DNA from: Fodinicurvata fenggangensis DSM 21160
Lineage (GTDB): Bacteria > Pseudomonadota > Alphaproteobacteria > Kiloniellales > DSM-21159
Reading direction: 5' to 3'
Assembly (NCBI RefSeq): GCF_000686045.1
Contig: NZ_JMLV01000004.1
Location: 186,001-250,000, forward strand
DNA: 64,000 nt
The notes beneath the pieces were generated by a model. That model had not been told where the DNA came from. It was given only the letters and a program-made list of their open reading frames with translations, and did not search any database. Every line of letters starts with the position of its first letter. Position 1 is the stretch's first letter. Below are positions 34,412 through 42,702 of the stretch, in pieces. The position numbers and the translations under genes were made by a program.

Positions 34412-35179
34412 TCAGGATGAAAGAGATTTCTCGTCCTGGAACAGGTCGATGGCCGCCATCTGCTGCTCGACATCGATATCAAGCCAGGAGGTGATTTCCA
34501 GGCGGCGGTCTTCCAGGACGTTCTCCGAGGGGTGGCTGCTTTGCCAGCGTGCGAGCTGGCGGTCGCGTTCGCGGACCAACGCGCAGATCTGCGGGCGGAA
34601 AAAGCGCAGCATGGCCGTGATCCAGCGGTTGGTGGGCCAGGACGGCTGGGCATGGCCTATGGCAAAACGGTCCAGCATGCGGTTCACCTCGTGGGCGCGA
34701 TAGAGGGTTTCCCCGGTCACCCAGCGGTTCACGGTAAAGAGTGCCCGCGCGCGGCCGTGCCCATCCATCGAGACTGCGATCAGGTGACAGGGGCCGTCCT
34801 GGCCCGCCTCCAAGAGGTGTCCGGGTGCCGCCGGAGCTGGCCGGATGCCGCGCGGCATGCCCTGTGGGCCCAGAAAGGTGTGGAAATGCCCATGCTCTGT
34901 GGCCGGCCGGCGATCCGGCGCATGGGCATGATAGTAGTACTGGGCATGGGTTTCCCTGTCCTCGACACCGCCGGCAGGGTAGGTTTCCCATTCATAGAAG
35001 GGCCCCTGGTTGCGCAGGATCTCTGAGACCACATTGTCGCCAGTGCGTTCGAGCACCGCCTCCACCGTCCGGATTTCCTCGCCAGCTTCGGCCAGGTCGG
35101 AAAGCTCCTGGAGCGACAGGGCGTGGAGCTCTGTATCCTTCGTAACTGGTGCGTTCTCCTGGGGGCGTGTCGGCTTCAT
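34412..35179 (-). CDS. conserved hypothetical protein, DUF6969-like
   Basis: A 255-residue protein without a recognised catalytic motif. It begins with a helical segment (LHALSLQELSDLAEAGEEIRTVEAVLERTG). The middle is rich in His, Tyr and Trp (THAQYYYHAHAPDRRPATEHGHFHTFLGP) followed by LIAVSMDGHGRARALFTVNRWVTGETLYRAHEVNRMLDRF. This suits the DUF6969 family, seen in Alphaproteobacteria and of unknown function; the clustered histidines could bind a metal. No signal peptide or membrane span. The start at 35179 is the ATG nearest the conserved part, with no clear ribosome site; the extended frame to 35260 is Cys-rich and unlikely. Confidence 0.65.
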   Translation of the reverse strand: MKPTRPQENAPVTKDTELHALSLQELSDLAEAGEEIRTVEAVLERTGDNVVSEILRNQGPFYEWETYPAGGVEDRETHAQYYYHAHAPDRRPATEHGHFHTFLGPQGMPRGIRPAPAAPGHLLEAGQDGPCHLIAVSMDGHGRARALFTVNRWVTGETLYRAHEVNRMLDRFAIGHAQPSWPTNRWITAMLRFFRPQICALVRERDRQLARWQSSHPSENVLEDRRLEITSWLDIDVEQQMAAIDLFQDEKSLSS

Positions 35180-35269
35180 ATGTGAAGAAATAACGTGCTC
35201 AAGGGCCCATGGCGAGGACCTAATGCACAGGCAACTGCTCCCCTTGATGCATCGAGACACAATACGCTC

Positions 35270-36460
35270 TCATCGATGCTCTCTGGCGTTCGGTTCGGCA
35301 GAGCGTGGCCGGGACTGTACGGCGAGACAGGAAACAAACATTGCTCCAAGGGCCAGTCCGCTTGCTGCAAGGGATATCCCGGAAAAGCCATAGACAGCGT
35401 ACAGATGGCCCATGAACAGAGGCCCTGCAAAAACGGCTGTATAAGTAACGGCACTGTGTAAGCCCAGGATTGTTCCCCGCGCGTCGGGATGTCGCTCAGA
35501 AAGGAGCAGTACTAGGATGTTGAGACCGTAGTGGTTGACTATTCCCCAAACGAGGGCAGCGCAAAGGGCACCCGCATAGGATTGAGAAGCTGGTATCAGG
35601 AGCAGATAGATCATGGCGATTGCAGCAAGCGAGAAGGGGAACAACCGGGCCGGCCCGATCCGATCGAGAAGAAAAGTACCAAGGCTTGCGAAGCCGAAGC
35701 CTGCTCCATAAGCCAACACGACGGTTCCGGCCAGTGCCGCGTCCAGTCCCAGAACGAGACGCAGGTGATCTCCAAGGAAGGCATAGACACCATAGAATGC
35801 TGACATGTAGCCGAAGCAGATGAGCAGCAGGGCCGGAATACCCGGCGTCCTGAGCGCCGCCAGAGGCGAGATCTGCTGGGCGTTCGAGGAATTGGCCGGC
35901 AGGCGGCATCCGAGAAAGCCGAGTAAAGCCGTGAAGGCGACGACCGCCAGAGTAACGTAGGCCCAACGCCATCCGCCGTATTCGGTGATGAATGCAGAGA
36001 CGGGAACGCCAGCTACCAGCGAAATGGCCCAGCCGTTCAATACCCGTCCCAGTGCACGGGCTCCCTGCCGCCCGGAGGCCGAACTTGTGGCAGTGGCATA
36101 GATTGCAGGCAGCATAATGCCCGCTGAAACGCCTGCGAAGGCCTGTGCCGTTGCCAGGACCTGCCAACTCTGACTGGCGGCACTGACGAGCAGTGCAGTG
36201 GTCAAGACGGTTGCTGTCATGCAAAGCATCCGACGTGCGCCATAGCGGTCGATCGCCCCGGCGAGGAAAAGAGCAGAAATTGCGGTAGAGATACCATAGG
36301 CAGAGATGACGCGTGCGACGACGACGGCTGTGGTGCCGAAATCCTGTGCAACATCGGTCAGGATCGGACTGAGCACGAAAGAATTGGAGCCTACCACAAC
36401 TATTCCAAGAATAAGCAAAGGTGTAACAGCCCTTGAGGAAGTGGTGGTGAAGCTGGACAT
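35270..36460 (-). CDS. MFS transporter (DHA1-type efflux permease)
   Basis: A 396-residue 12-span major facilitator: VTPLLILGIVVVGSNSFVLSPILTDVAQDFGTTAVVVARVISAYGISTAISALFLAGAIDRYGARRML is the first half with the DRYGARR cytoplasmic loop, and QAFAGVSAGIMLPAIYATATSS a motif-C-like segment typical of drug/metabolite exporters. GGAGC lies ahead of the ATG at 36460. It diverges from an Lrp/AsnC regulator, with two long direct repeats in the spacer. In this arrangement the exporter often expels an amino acid or related compound sensed by the regulator; that is inference. GC is somewhat lower than in surrounding genes. Confidence 0.87.
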   Translation of the reverse strand: MSSFTTTSSRAVTPLLILGIVVVGSNSFVLSPILTDVAQDFGTTAVVVARVISAYGISTAISALFLAGAIDRYGARRMLCMTATVLTTALLVSAASQSWQVLATAQAFAGVSAGIMLPAIYATATSSASGRQGARALGRVLNGWAISLVAGVPVSAFITEYGGWRWAYVTLAVVAFTALLGFLGCRLPANSSNAQQISPLAALRTPGIPALLLICFGYMSAFYGVYAFLGDHLRLVLGLDAALAGTVVLAYGAGFGFASLGTFLLDRIGPARLFPFSLAAIAMIYLLLIPASQSYAGALCAALVWGIVNHYGLNILVLLLSERHPDARGTILGLHSAVTYTAVFAGPLFMGHLYAVYGFSGISLAASGLALGAMFVSCLAVQSRPRSAEPNAREHR

Positions 36461-36475
36461 CGCTTGCTCCAGTAG

Positions 36476-36525
36476 TTTATAAAATATGGCATACACTTGC
36501 ATATACCTTTATAAAATTTGGCATA
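36476..36525. promoter_or_regulatory. Lrp/AsnC-type direct-repeat operator between exporter and regulator
   Basis: TTTATAAAATATGGCATA (36476-36493) and TTTATAAAATTTGGCATA (36508-36525) differ at one of 18 positions and are spaced 32 bp, three helical turns. The block is AT-rich in a GC-rich genome and sits between the divergent starts at 36460 and 36540. A further CATAAAgtgaTTTATG dyad follows at 36522-36537. In-phase repeats in such a spacer are what an octameric Lrp-type regulator would bind. Confidence 0.65.
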
Positions 36526-36539
36526 AAGTGATTTATGGT

Positions 36540-37040
36540 ATGCCCGATTCAGAAACGAATGAGGTTCGTAAACGCACCGCACCGGTAGAGGTTCCTGACG
36601 TAACGGACCGAAGGTTGTTAAGGCTGTTGGCCGAGGATGCCACGCGGTCTTACGCGGAACTTGGTCGCCTCGTGCATCTGTCTCCTCCTGCGGTGCACGA
36701 GCGGGTCAAACGTCTGAAACGCGAAGGTGTGATTACAGGAACAGTTGCGACACTCGATGGTGCCAAGATTGGATGCCCGCTTTTGAGTTTCATTCACGTG
36801 GATACGGATGGCTGGGGCCTGTCGGGACCCGTGCTGGCCTTGCGGGACCTGGCAGACGTTGAGGAAATCCACACTGTAGCCGGGGATACCTGTCTGATCC
36901 TCAAGGTTCGCACCCGAGATACACAGGCATTGGAAGCGCTTCTCGAACGCCTCTACAGTATCGAGGGTGTACGTGGGACTCGCAGCTTTATCGCCCTGCG
37001 CAGCTATCTGGAGCGCGGGCCAAAGCCGGATATTCCATAA
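36540..37040 (+). CDS. Lrp/AsnC-family transcriptional regulator
   Basis: A 166-residue regulator. The helix-turn-helix is DVTDRRLLRLLAEDATRSYAELGRLVHLSPPAVHERVKRLKREGVITGTVATLD (about residues 20-73), and the C-terminal RAM domain contains PLLSFIHVDTDGW, VEEIHTVAGDTCLILKVRTRDTQALEALLERLYSIEGVRGTRS, which binds small effectors, often amino acids, and forms the octamer. The ATG at 36540 is chosen because the frame upstream (from 36486) runs through the operator region. Divergent from the MFS exporter; probably autoregulated and controls it. It ends 13 bp before the convergent Usp gene. Confidence 0.92.
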   Translation: MPDSETNEVRKRTAPVEVPDVTDRRLLRLLAEDATRSYAELGRLVHLSPPAVHERVKRLKREGVITGTVATLDGAKIGCPLLSFIHVDTDGWGLSGPVLALRDLADVEEIHTVAGDTCLILKVRTRDTQALEALLERLYSIEGVRGTRSFIALRSYLERGPKPDIP

Positions 37041-37053
37041 CTATCTGTCAGAG

Positions 37054-37482
37054 TCAGTCCCGCACCACCAGGACCGAGCAGTCGGCGTGGCGGACGACGC
37101 GCGCCGCGTTGGGGCCCAGCAGGTAGTCCTCGAGGCCCGGGCGCGTGGAGGCCATGACGATAAGGTCACAGTTGGTCTGTTTTGCGTAGTGCAGGATCTC
37201 CTTGTAGATCGTGCCGTGGGCCAGGATGTGCTGGACGCTGATGCCTTCGGGGACGTGTTCCTTCACGAAGGCATGCAGAGCCTGGTTGCCCTTCTCGAGC
37301 GCCTGTTTCTCGTAGTCCCTGGGAAAGAAACTGCCCACCATGCTGAGACCAAAGTCGGGAAGCACGCTGATGACGTGCAGTGTCGAGCCAAAGGCCTGGG
37401 CGTACTCGACAGTCGTTTCCAGGGCCTTCTTGTGGGTGTCGGGATCGTCCAGATCCACGGCCAGGAGTATGTCACGATACAT
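37054..37482 (-). CDS. single-domain universal stress protein (TRAP-associated Usp)
   Basis: A 142-residue Usp-fold protein: YRDILLAVDLDDPDTHKKALETTVEYAQAFGSTLHVISVLPDFG at the front and CDLIVMASTRPGLEDYLLGPNAARVVRHADCSVLVVRD at the end, where the Gx2Gx9 ATP loop is altered to LLGPNAARVV. It is the third gene of the TAXI-TRAP operon, 50 bp after the permease. A Usp gene in the same position is known in the ectoine TRAP operon (TeaD), where it modulates transport. A similar regulatory role is plausible here. Confidence 0.87.
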   Translation of the reverse strand: MYRDILLAVDLDDPDTHKKALETTVEYAQAFGSTLHVISVLPDFGLSMVGSFFPRDYEKQALEKGNQALHAFVKEHVPEGISVQHILAHGTIYKEILHYAKQTNCDLIVMASTRPGLEDYLLGPNAARVVRHADCSVLVVRD

Positions 37483-37532
37483 GACGGTTTCTTCCGTTCG
37501 TGAGGGTTGCCGGCGTGCTCATGGCCAGGACC

Positions 37533-40331
37533 TCAGGCCTGGGCCCGGGCGGTCTGTCCGCTTTCCCGCGGACGCCGCCGGCGCTGCAGGAACCAGACGC
37601 CGCCTGCTAGAAGGAGCGCGGGAATCAGCATGATCTCCCCGGGCGGTCGATCCGGATTGGGCAATTGGACAGAAGTGACGGTGTAGCCGAAGCCGATGTT
37701 GAAGTCGCTGGCCTCGCTGCCCTGGGTTACGCGGTCGATGCGGACCTGATCCCCGGCCGTCGAGACATGCAGGCCGGTGTTGGTTGACAGCCGCTCTTCG
37801 GGCGTTTCCATGGGCGCGCCCAGGTTCAGCATGACGGTTTTGGTGACCTCGTCGCCCATGTCGTTGAGGCCCTCGACCTCCATGCGCAGGTATCTGTTGG
37901 AAGGGGAGTCTTCGACGATCTCCATGAGCTGCGCCGGCGGTTGCGGCAGATAGGCTTCCGTGAACTGGTCCAGGAACAGCCCGGGACGGAAGATCATCAA
38001 TGCGGCCAGCAGCAGGGCGGCGCTTTCCCAGATACGGCTCTTGGTGACGAAGAAGCCCTGAGTCGCCGCGGCGAAGATCAGCATGGCCAACTGGGCGGTC
38101 ACGGCGACCAGGATGACATGCGGGATGCTGTCCACTCCGATCAGCAGCAACTGAGTGTTGAAGATGAAGATGAAGGGCAGGATGACCGTACGCAGGCTGT
38201 AGTAGAAGGCCTGGAAACCCGTCTTGATGGGGTCGCCCCGCGATATAGCGGCGGCCGCGAAGGAGGCAAGCCCCACCGGCGGCGTGACGTCGGCCATGAT
38301 GCCGAAGTAGAAGACGAAGAGGTGGACGGCGATCAAGGGCACCACCAGACCGTTCTGTGGACCCAACTCGACGATCACCGGCGCCATGATGGTGGCGACC
38401 ACAATGTAGTTGGCCGTGGTCGGCAGGCCCATGCCGAGGATCAGGCAGAGCACGGCCGTGAGGATCAGCATGATCATCAGGTTGCCGCCGGAAACCGTCT
38501 CGACGACGCCGGCCAGCACCTGGCTGAGACCCGTCTGGGCGACCACACCGACGATGATGCCGGCGGTGGCCGTGGCGACGGCAATGCCGACCATGTTGCG
38601 GGCTCCGGCCACGAAGCCGGAGGCAAGGTCCTCAACACCCGCCCAGGCGGCCCGTCCGACATGGCCGGCCTGGCGGAAGACAGCCAGGATGGGGCGCTGC
38701 GTCAAAAGGATGAAGATCATGAAGGCCACGGCATAGAAGGCAGAGAGCCCCGGCGAGAGCCGCTCGATCATCAGGCACCAGATCAGGATCACCACCGGCA
38801 GCAGGAAATAGAGGCCGGACTTGACCGTGGGACCGGCCTCGGGAAGCTGAAGGATCGGCGCATTGGGGTCGTCAAGGTGCAGTTCCGGCACCCGCGACGC
38901 CTGCCAGAGCAGCGCCAGGTAGGCAGCAAGCACCAGCAGCAGGATGACGATCAGCGAGGCCTCGCCCGCCACCACCTTGATCCAGCCGATGCCATAGTAG
39001 ACCAGTCCGGAGAGGATAATCAGGCTGGTGACCGTGATGCCCACCCTGACCAGCGTGCCCATCAGTGTGGTTGGATTGCGTTTCGGCAGGCCTTGAAGGC
39101 CCATCTTCAGGGCCTCGAGATGGACGATGTAGAGCAGCGCCACGTAGGTAATGACGGCCGGCAGGAAGGCGTGCTTGATGATCTGGATATAAGGAATGCC
39201 CACGTACTCGATCATCAGAAACGCGGCCGCCCCCATGACCGGCGGCATGATCTGGCCGTTCACGGAGCTGGAGACCTCGATGGCGCCAGCCTGCTCGGCC
39301 TTGTAGCCGACCCGCTTCATCAGCGGAATCGTGAAGGTGCCCGTGGTCACCGTGTTGGCGATGGAGGAGCCGGAAATGATTCCGGTCATGCCGGAGGAGA
39401 CCACCGCCGCCTTGGCGGGTCCGCCACGCATGTGGCCCAGGAAGGCGAAGGCAACCTGGATGAAGTAGTTGCCGGCCCCGGCCTTGTCGAGCATCGATCC
39501 GAAGAGCACGAAGAGGAACACGAAACTGGTGGAAACCCCCAGGGCAATGCCGAACACGCCTTCCTGCGTCAGCCACTGCTGGGAGGCCATGCGGCTGAAG
39601 GAGGCGCCGCCGTGGGCGATCATGTTCGGCATGTAGGGGCCGGCAAAAGCATAGACCAGGAAGACCGCCGCAATGCTCGTCAGCGCCGGCCCCAGGGAGC
39701 GGCGCGAGGCTTCGAGCAGCAGGATCATGCCGATACCGGACACCACCAGGTCTGACAGGATCGGTGCACCCGGGCGCTGGGTCAGCTGTTCGTAGAAGAC
39801 GAAGAGATAGAGGACACTCGCCACCGCCAGCAGGGCCAACAGCCAGTCGAGCAGAGGGATGCGGCTGAGCGGCGCCGGGCGAAAGGAGGCCAGGCAGACA
39901 AGCAGGGCCGTCAGGCCGGTCGCCGCGAATATGAGGGCGCGCCCACCGTCATCGCCAAGAAACGCCATGACTGCGTAGACGAGCGTGACAAGGCCGCCGA
40001 TGCCGAAAAGGCTGCTGAAGATAGGATAGCCCCGGGCGCTGCTGATCATGCCCGGGAAGGACAGGAAGGCCAGGAAAATGGCGAAGGCCAGGTGTATGGA
40101 GCGGGCCTGTGTGGAGTTGAAGATGCCGAACCCGAGAATGAAGGGCAGGGGAGAGGCGATCCAGACCTGGAAGGCCGACCAGAGAAAGGCCACCGTGAGG
40201 ATCAAGCGTTTCGGAAAGCCTTCGGGCACACGGGCGCCGGTTTCAATCTTGGCGACCAGATCCTGTGCCGTGTCCTGGGAAGTTGCCGTGCCCTGGGAAC
40301 TTTGGGTGTTGCCCGTTTCGCTGTTCGTCAT
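37533..40331 (-). CDS. TRAP transporter fused permease (4TM/12TM, TAXI type)
   Basis: A 932-residue fused DctQ-DctM permease. The N-terminal third holds the small-subunit-like spans (RLILTVAFLWSAFQVWIASPLPFILGFGIFNSTQARSIHLAFAIFLAFL), the middle two thirds the large-subunit core (GAIEVSSSVNGQIMPPVMGAAAFLMIEYVGIPY; LCLILGMGLPTTANYIVVATIMAPVIVELG; MADVTPPVGLASFAAAAIS). The C-terminal ~130 residues (DSPSNRYLRMEVEGLNDMGDEVTKTVMLNLGAPMET) match DUF3394. Such permeases import organic acids driven by an ion gradient. It works with the TAXI binding protein encoded upstream, 122 bp away, past an internal terminator. Substrate unknown. Confidence 0.93.
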   Translation of the reverse strand: MTNSETGNTQSSQGTATSQDTAQDLVAKIETGARVPEGFPKRLILTVAFLWSAFQVWIASPLPFILGFGIFNSTQARSIHLAFAIFLAFLSFPGMISSARGYPIFSSLFGIGGLVTLVYAVMAFLGDDGGRALIFAATGLTALLVCLASFRPAPLSRIPLLDWLLALLAVASVLYLFVFYEQLTQRPGAPILSDLVVSGIGMILLLEASRRSLGPALTSIAAVFLVYAFAGPYMPNMIAHGGASFSRMASQQWLTQEGVFGIALGVSTSFVFLFVLFGSMLDKAGAGNYFIQVAFAFLGHMRGGPAKAAVVSSGMTGIISGSSIANTVTTGTFTIPLMKRVGYKAEQAGAIEVSSSVNGQIMPPVMGAAAFLMIEYVGIPYIQIIKHAFLPAVITYVALLYIVHLEALKMGLQGLPKRNPTTLMGTLVRVGITVTSLIILSGLVYYGIGWIKVVAGEASLIVILLLVLAAYLALLWQASRVPELHLDDPNAPILQLPEAGPTVKSGLYFLLPVVILIWCLMIERLSPGLSAFYAVAFMIFILLTQRPILAVFRQAGHVGRAAWAGVEDLASGFVAGARNMVGIAVATATAGIIVGVVAQTGLSQVLAGVVETVSGGNLMIMLILTAVLCLILGMGLPTTANYIVVATIMAPVIVELGPQNGLVVPLIAVHLFVFYFGIMADVTPPVGLASFAAAAISRGDPIKTGFQAFYYSLRTVILPFIFIFNTQLLLIGVDSIPHVILVAVTAQLAMLIFAAATQGFFVTKSRIWESAALLLAALMIFRPGLFLDQFTEAYLPQPPAQLMEIVEDSPSNRYLRMEVEGLNDMGDEVTKTVMLNLGAPMETPEERLSTNTGLHVSTAGDQVRIDRVTQGSEASDFNIGFGYTVTSVQLPNPDRPPGEIMLIPALLLAGGVWFLQRRRRPRESGQTARAQA

Positions 40332-40410
40332 GCCAAGCCCCGAATGCCTTCACCCCTTGTCCCGCCAAGTCGTGTGCCCAGGGGCAAGCAGATGAATGAA
40401 AAACGGAAGA

Positions 40411-40442
40411 AAAACCGGGGACGCGAGAGGCGCCCCCGGTTT
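40411..40442 (-). terminator. intrinsic terminator between TAXI and TRAP permease genes
   Basis: On the minus strand AAACCGGGG and CCCCGGTTT form a perfect 9-bp stem, followed by further T residues (TTTTTC). It lies 11 bp past the binding-protein stop codon, inside the operon. Partial read-through would give more binding protein than permease. Confidence 0.8.
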
Positions 40443-40453
40443 CAGGTCAAAGC

Positions 40454-41440
40454 TTACTCTTCGAGGAGGCCTTCTTCCTCGAAGTACTTCTTGGCACCGT
40501 CATGCATCGGTGCGGAACTGCCGTCGTTGGCCATGGCGTTTGCCTCCAGGACCTCGAAGGCCGGGTGGAGACCCTTGAAGGTGTCCAGGTTGTCGAAGAC
40601 TGCCTTGGTCACCTGATAGACGGCATCCTCGGGCACGTCGCTGGAAGTCACGAGGGTCGCGCCGACGCCGAAGGTGTTCACGTCCTCTTCGTTATTGTAC
40701 ATGCCGGCCGGGATGGTGGCGCTGAAGTAGTAGGGATATTCCTCGACCACCTGGTCGATGACCTCGCCTTCCACCGGCACCAGGACGGCGTCGCAAGTGG
40801 CGATCGGTTCCTCGATGGAGCCGCTGGGGTGGCCGACAGAGAAGACGAAGGCGTCATAGTTGTTGTCACAGAGCGCCTGCGCCTGTTCGCGGGACGGCAG
40901 CTCCGAGGTCTGCTCGAAGTCGTCCTGGGTCCAGCCGTATTCCTCCATCAGAAGGTCCATGATGTTGCGCTGGCCGGAACCGGGATTGCCGATGTTGACG
41001 CGCTTGCCCTTCAGGTCCTCGAAGCTCTCGATGCCGGCGTCGGGACGGGCCACAACGGTGAAGGGCTCGGGATGCAGCGAAAAGACGGAGCGCAGGTTCT
41101 CGTTCGGGCCGGCATCCTCCATGGCGCCCTCGCCATTGTAGGCGAAGTACTGCACGTCGGACTGGGCCACGCCGAAGTCCAGTTCGCCTTCGCGGATGGC
41201 GTTCACATTGAACACCGAGCCGCCGGTGCTTTCCGCTGAGCAGCGGATGCCGTGGTCCGCGCGGCCCTGGTTGACCAGACGGCAGATCGCACCGCCTGCG
41301 GGATAGTAGACGCCGGTGACACCGCCGGTGCCGATGGTGACGAAGCGCTGATCCTGAGCATGAGCTTCAGGTGTCGCCAGGCTTCCGTAAGCCCCGGCCG
41401 CGAGTGCGGCAACGGCGGCTGTGAGTGCGATTTTCTTCAT
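40454..41440 (-). CDS. TAXI-family TRAP solute-binding protein
   Basis: A 328-residue periplasmic protein with an N-terminal signal peptide ([19 protein letters not shown], then AHAQ). The TAXI signature is [23 protein letters not shown], with [33 protein letters not shown] and [40 protein letters not shown] as further family segments. It captures a small organic acid or amino acid for the fused permease. Two Cys pairs (CRLVN...CSAES, CDNN...CDAV) may make disulfides. First gene of the operon; the 416-bp gap upstream carries its promoter, which I cannot define. Confidence 0.93.
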   Translation of the reverse strand: MKKIALTAAVAALAAGAYGSLATPEAHAQDQRFVTIGTGGVTGVYYPAGGAICRLVNQGRADHGIRCSAESTGGSVFNVNAIREGELDFGVAQSDVQYFAYNGEGAMEDAGPNENLRSVFSLHPEPFTVVARPDAGIESFEDLKGKRVNIGNPGSGQRNIMDLLMEEYGWTQDDFEQTSELPSREQAQALCDNNYDAFVFSVGHPSGSIEEPIATCDAVLVPVEGEVIDQVVEEYPYYFSATIPAGMYNNEEDVNTFGVGATLVTSSDVPEDAVYQVTKAVFDNLDTFKGLHPAFEVLEANAMANDGSSAPMHDGAKKYFEEEGLLEE

Positions 41441-41707
41441 TGTCCGTATCCTTCTTTACTGCTGAATCCTGAGATCGGAGAGCCCGTGATGCACCCGGCC
41501 ATTGTCAGGCCGGCGACGGCCGGCAGCAGGCCATTGGCGATTGTCCGGGACGGATGCGAGCAGCCCCGCAAACCGGCCACGAAAGCGTGGCGATCCCGAA
41601 GTCGTCCGGAAAACGGTATTCCACCTATGGTCATGGCCTCTGCCGGCGTTTCCCAAGGCTCACCTGTTCACTGTTGTTGTTTGGCGGCATCTTCTGCGCC
41701 GCCTTTC

Positions 41708-41727
41708 AAGGTAAAATTAAACACCTT
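41708..41727. promoter_or_regulatory. small inverted repeat in the 416-bp gap upstream of the TAXI gene
   Basis: AAGGT and ACCTT arms flank a 10-bp AT-rich centre, reading AAGGTaaaattaaacACCTT. It is about 270 bp upstream of the TAXI start codon. It could be a regulator site, but is short. Elsewhere in 41441-41856 I see no convincing gene, RNA or terminator. Confidence 0.3.
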
Positions 41728-41856
41728 TTTGGCTCCGGCGCCACCCCCAAATGCGGCGTGCCTGCGCCGCCGGTCAAGGGTGGCCGGACAGGCGGAATCT
41801 GCAATCTAAAGGAGAGGTTGTAAACAGCCGGCCTGAAGCGGTGCGCCAGCCCGGTC

Positions 41857-42702
41857 TCAACTGTCCTGCGGGAACGCCAGCATTTCTCGTGCCGTGGCGG
41901 CATCAGCCAGGGGGCGGCCGATGGTTTTCGCTGCCGCGGCAGCGGCGCGGACCAGGGCGGCGTTGTCCGGGGCCGTTCCCCCACTGGGCAGGTGCAGATT
42001 GTTCTCGAAGCCCACCCGTGCATGTCCGCCCAGGGCGGCTGCTGCTGCGGCACAAGCGCACTCGCGTGGCCCAAAGGCGCAGACGGCCCAGATGTGCGCC
42101 TTGCTGTTGGCCTCGAGGAAAGGAAGCAGTTCGCTGGGGTGCGAGGTCATATCCTGGCTGTAGCGGCCCAGGACGAAGAGTACGAAATGCCGGCGGGCGG
42201 GAATGATGCCGCGCTCGGTCAGGTCGTTGAAGCGCCGCAGGTCCTCCACGTCGTAGAGGATGAACTGAGGCGAGATACCTGCCTCGTCCAGCCAGGCCAT
42301 GAAATGGCTGGCCTCCTCCTCCGCCTCGGCATCGGGCACCAGTTCGCGGACCGAAAGGCTGACGGCCTCGGGCTCCACGGCGCGCACGCAATTCATTTGC
42401 TGATGCCGGTCATAGAGGCCGACGGCCTCGGTGGTGATCTGGATGATCAGGTCCTGGCCCACCGCCTCACGGACGGCGGCGATGGCTTCACGGTAACGGC
42501 CGGCATCCAGGCTGTGGCGTTCCGCGTCGTCGCGCACGTGCAGGTGCAGCAGGCTGGCGCCTGCCTTGTGGCAGTCCCGCGCCGTCGCGGCCAACTCCTC
42601 GGGCGTGATGGGGACGCGTTTGTGATCGGCCTTCGTCTTGCGCGCCCCGTTGGGCGCCACCGCCAGGATCAGGGGGTCCCAATCCTCCATTGAGGCTGTC
42701 AT
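41857..42702 (-). CDS. BKACE family beta-keto acid cleavage enzyme (DUF849)
   Basis: A 281-residue TIM-barrel enzyme of the beta-keto acid cleavage family, which condenses a beta-keto acid with acetyl-CoA to give acetoacetate and an acyl-CoA. Zn2+-site signatures are GASLLHLHVRDDAERHSLDAGRY and the late ARVGFENNLHLPSG; LILAVAPNGARKTKADHKRVPITPEELA is the family N-terminus. Its start overlaps the aminotransferase stop by four bases, so the two are translationally coupled. Together they could deaminate an amino acid and cleave the resulting keto acid. The acid remains unknown. Confidence 0.9.
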   Translation of the reverse strand: MTASMEDWDPLILAVAPNGARKTKADHKRVPITPEELAATARDCHKAGASLLHLHVRDDAERHSLDAGRYREAIAAVREAVGQDLIIQITTEAVGLYDRHQQMNCVRAVEPEAVSLSVRELVPDAEAEEEASHFMAWLDEAGISPQFILYDVEDLRRFNDLTERGIIPARRHFVLFVLGRYSQDMTSHPSELLPFLEANSKAHIWAVCAFGPRECACAAAAAALGGHARVGFENNLHLPSGGTAPDNAALVRAAAAAAKTIGRPLADAATAREMLAFPQDS

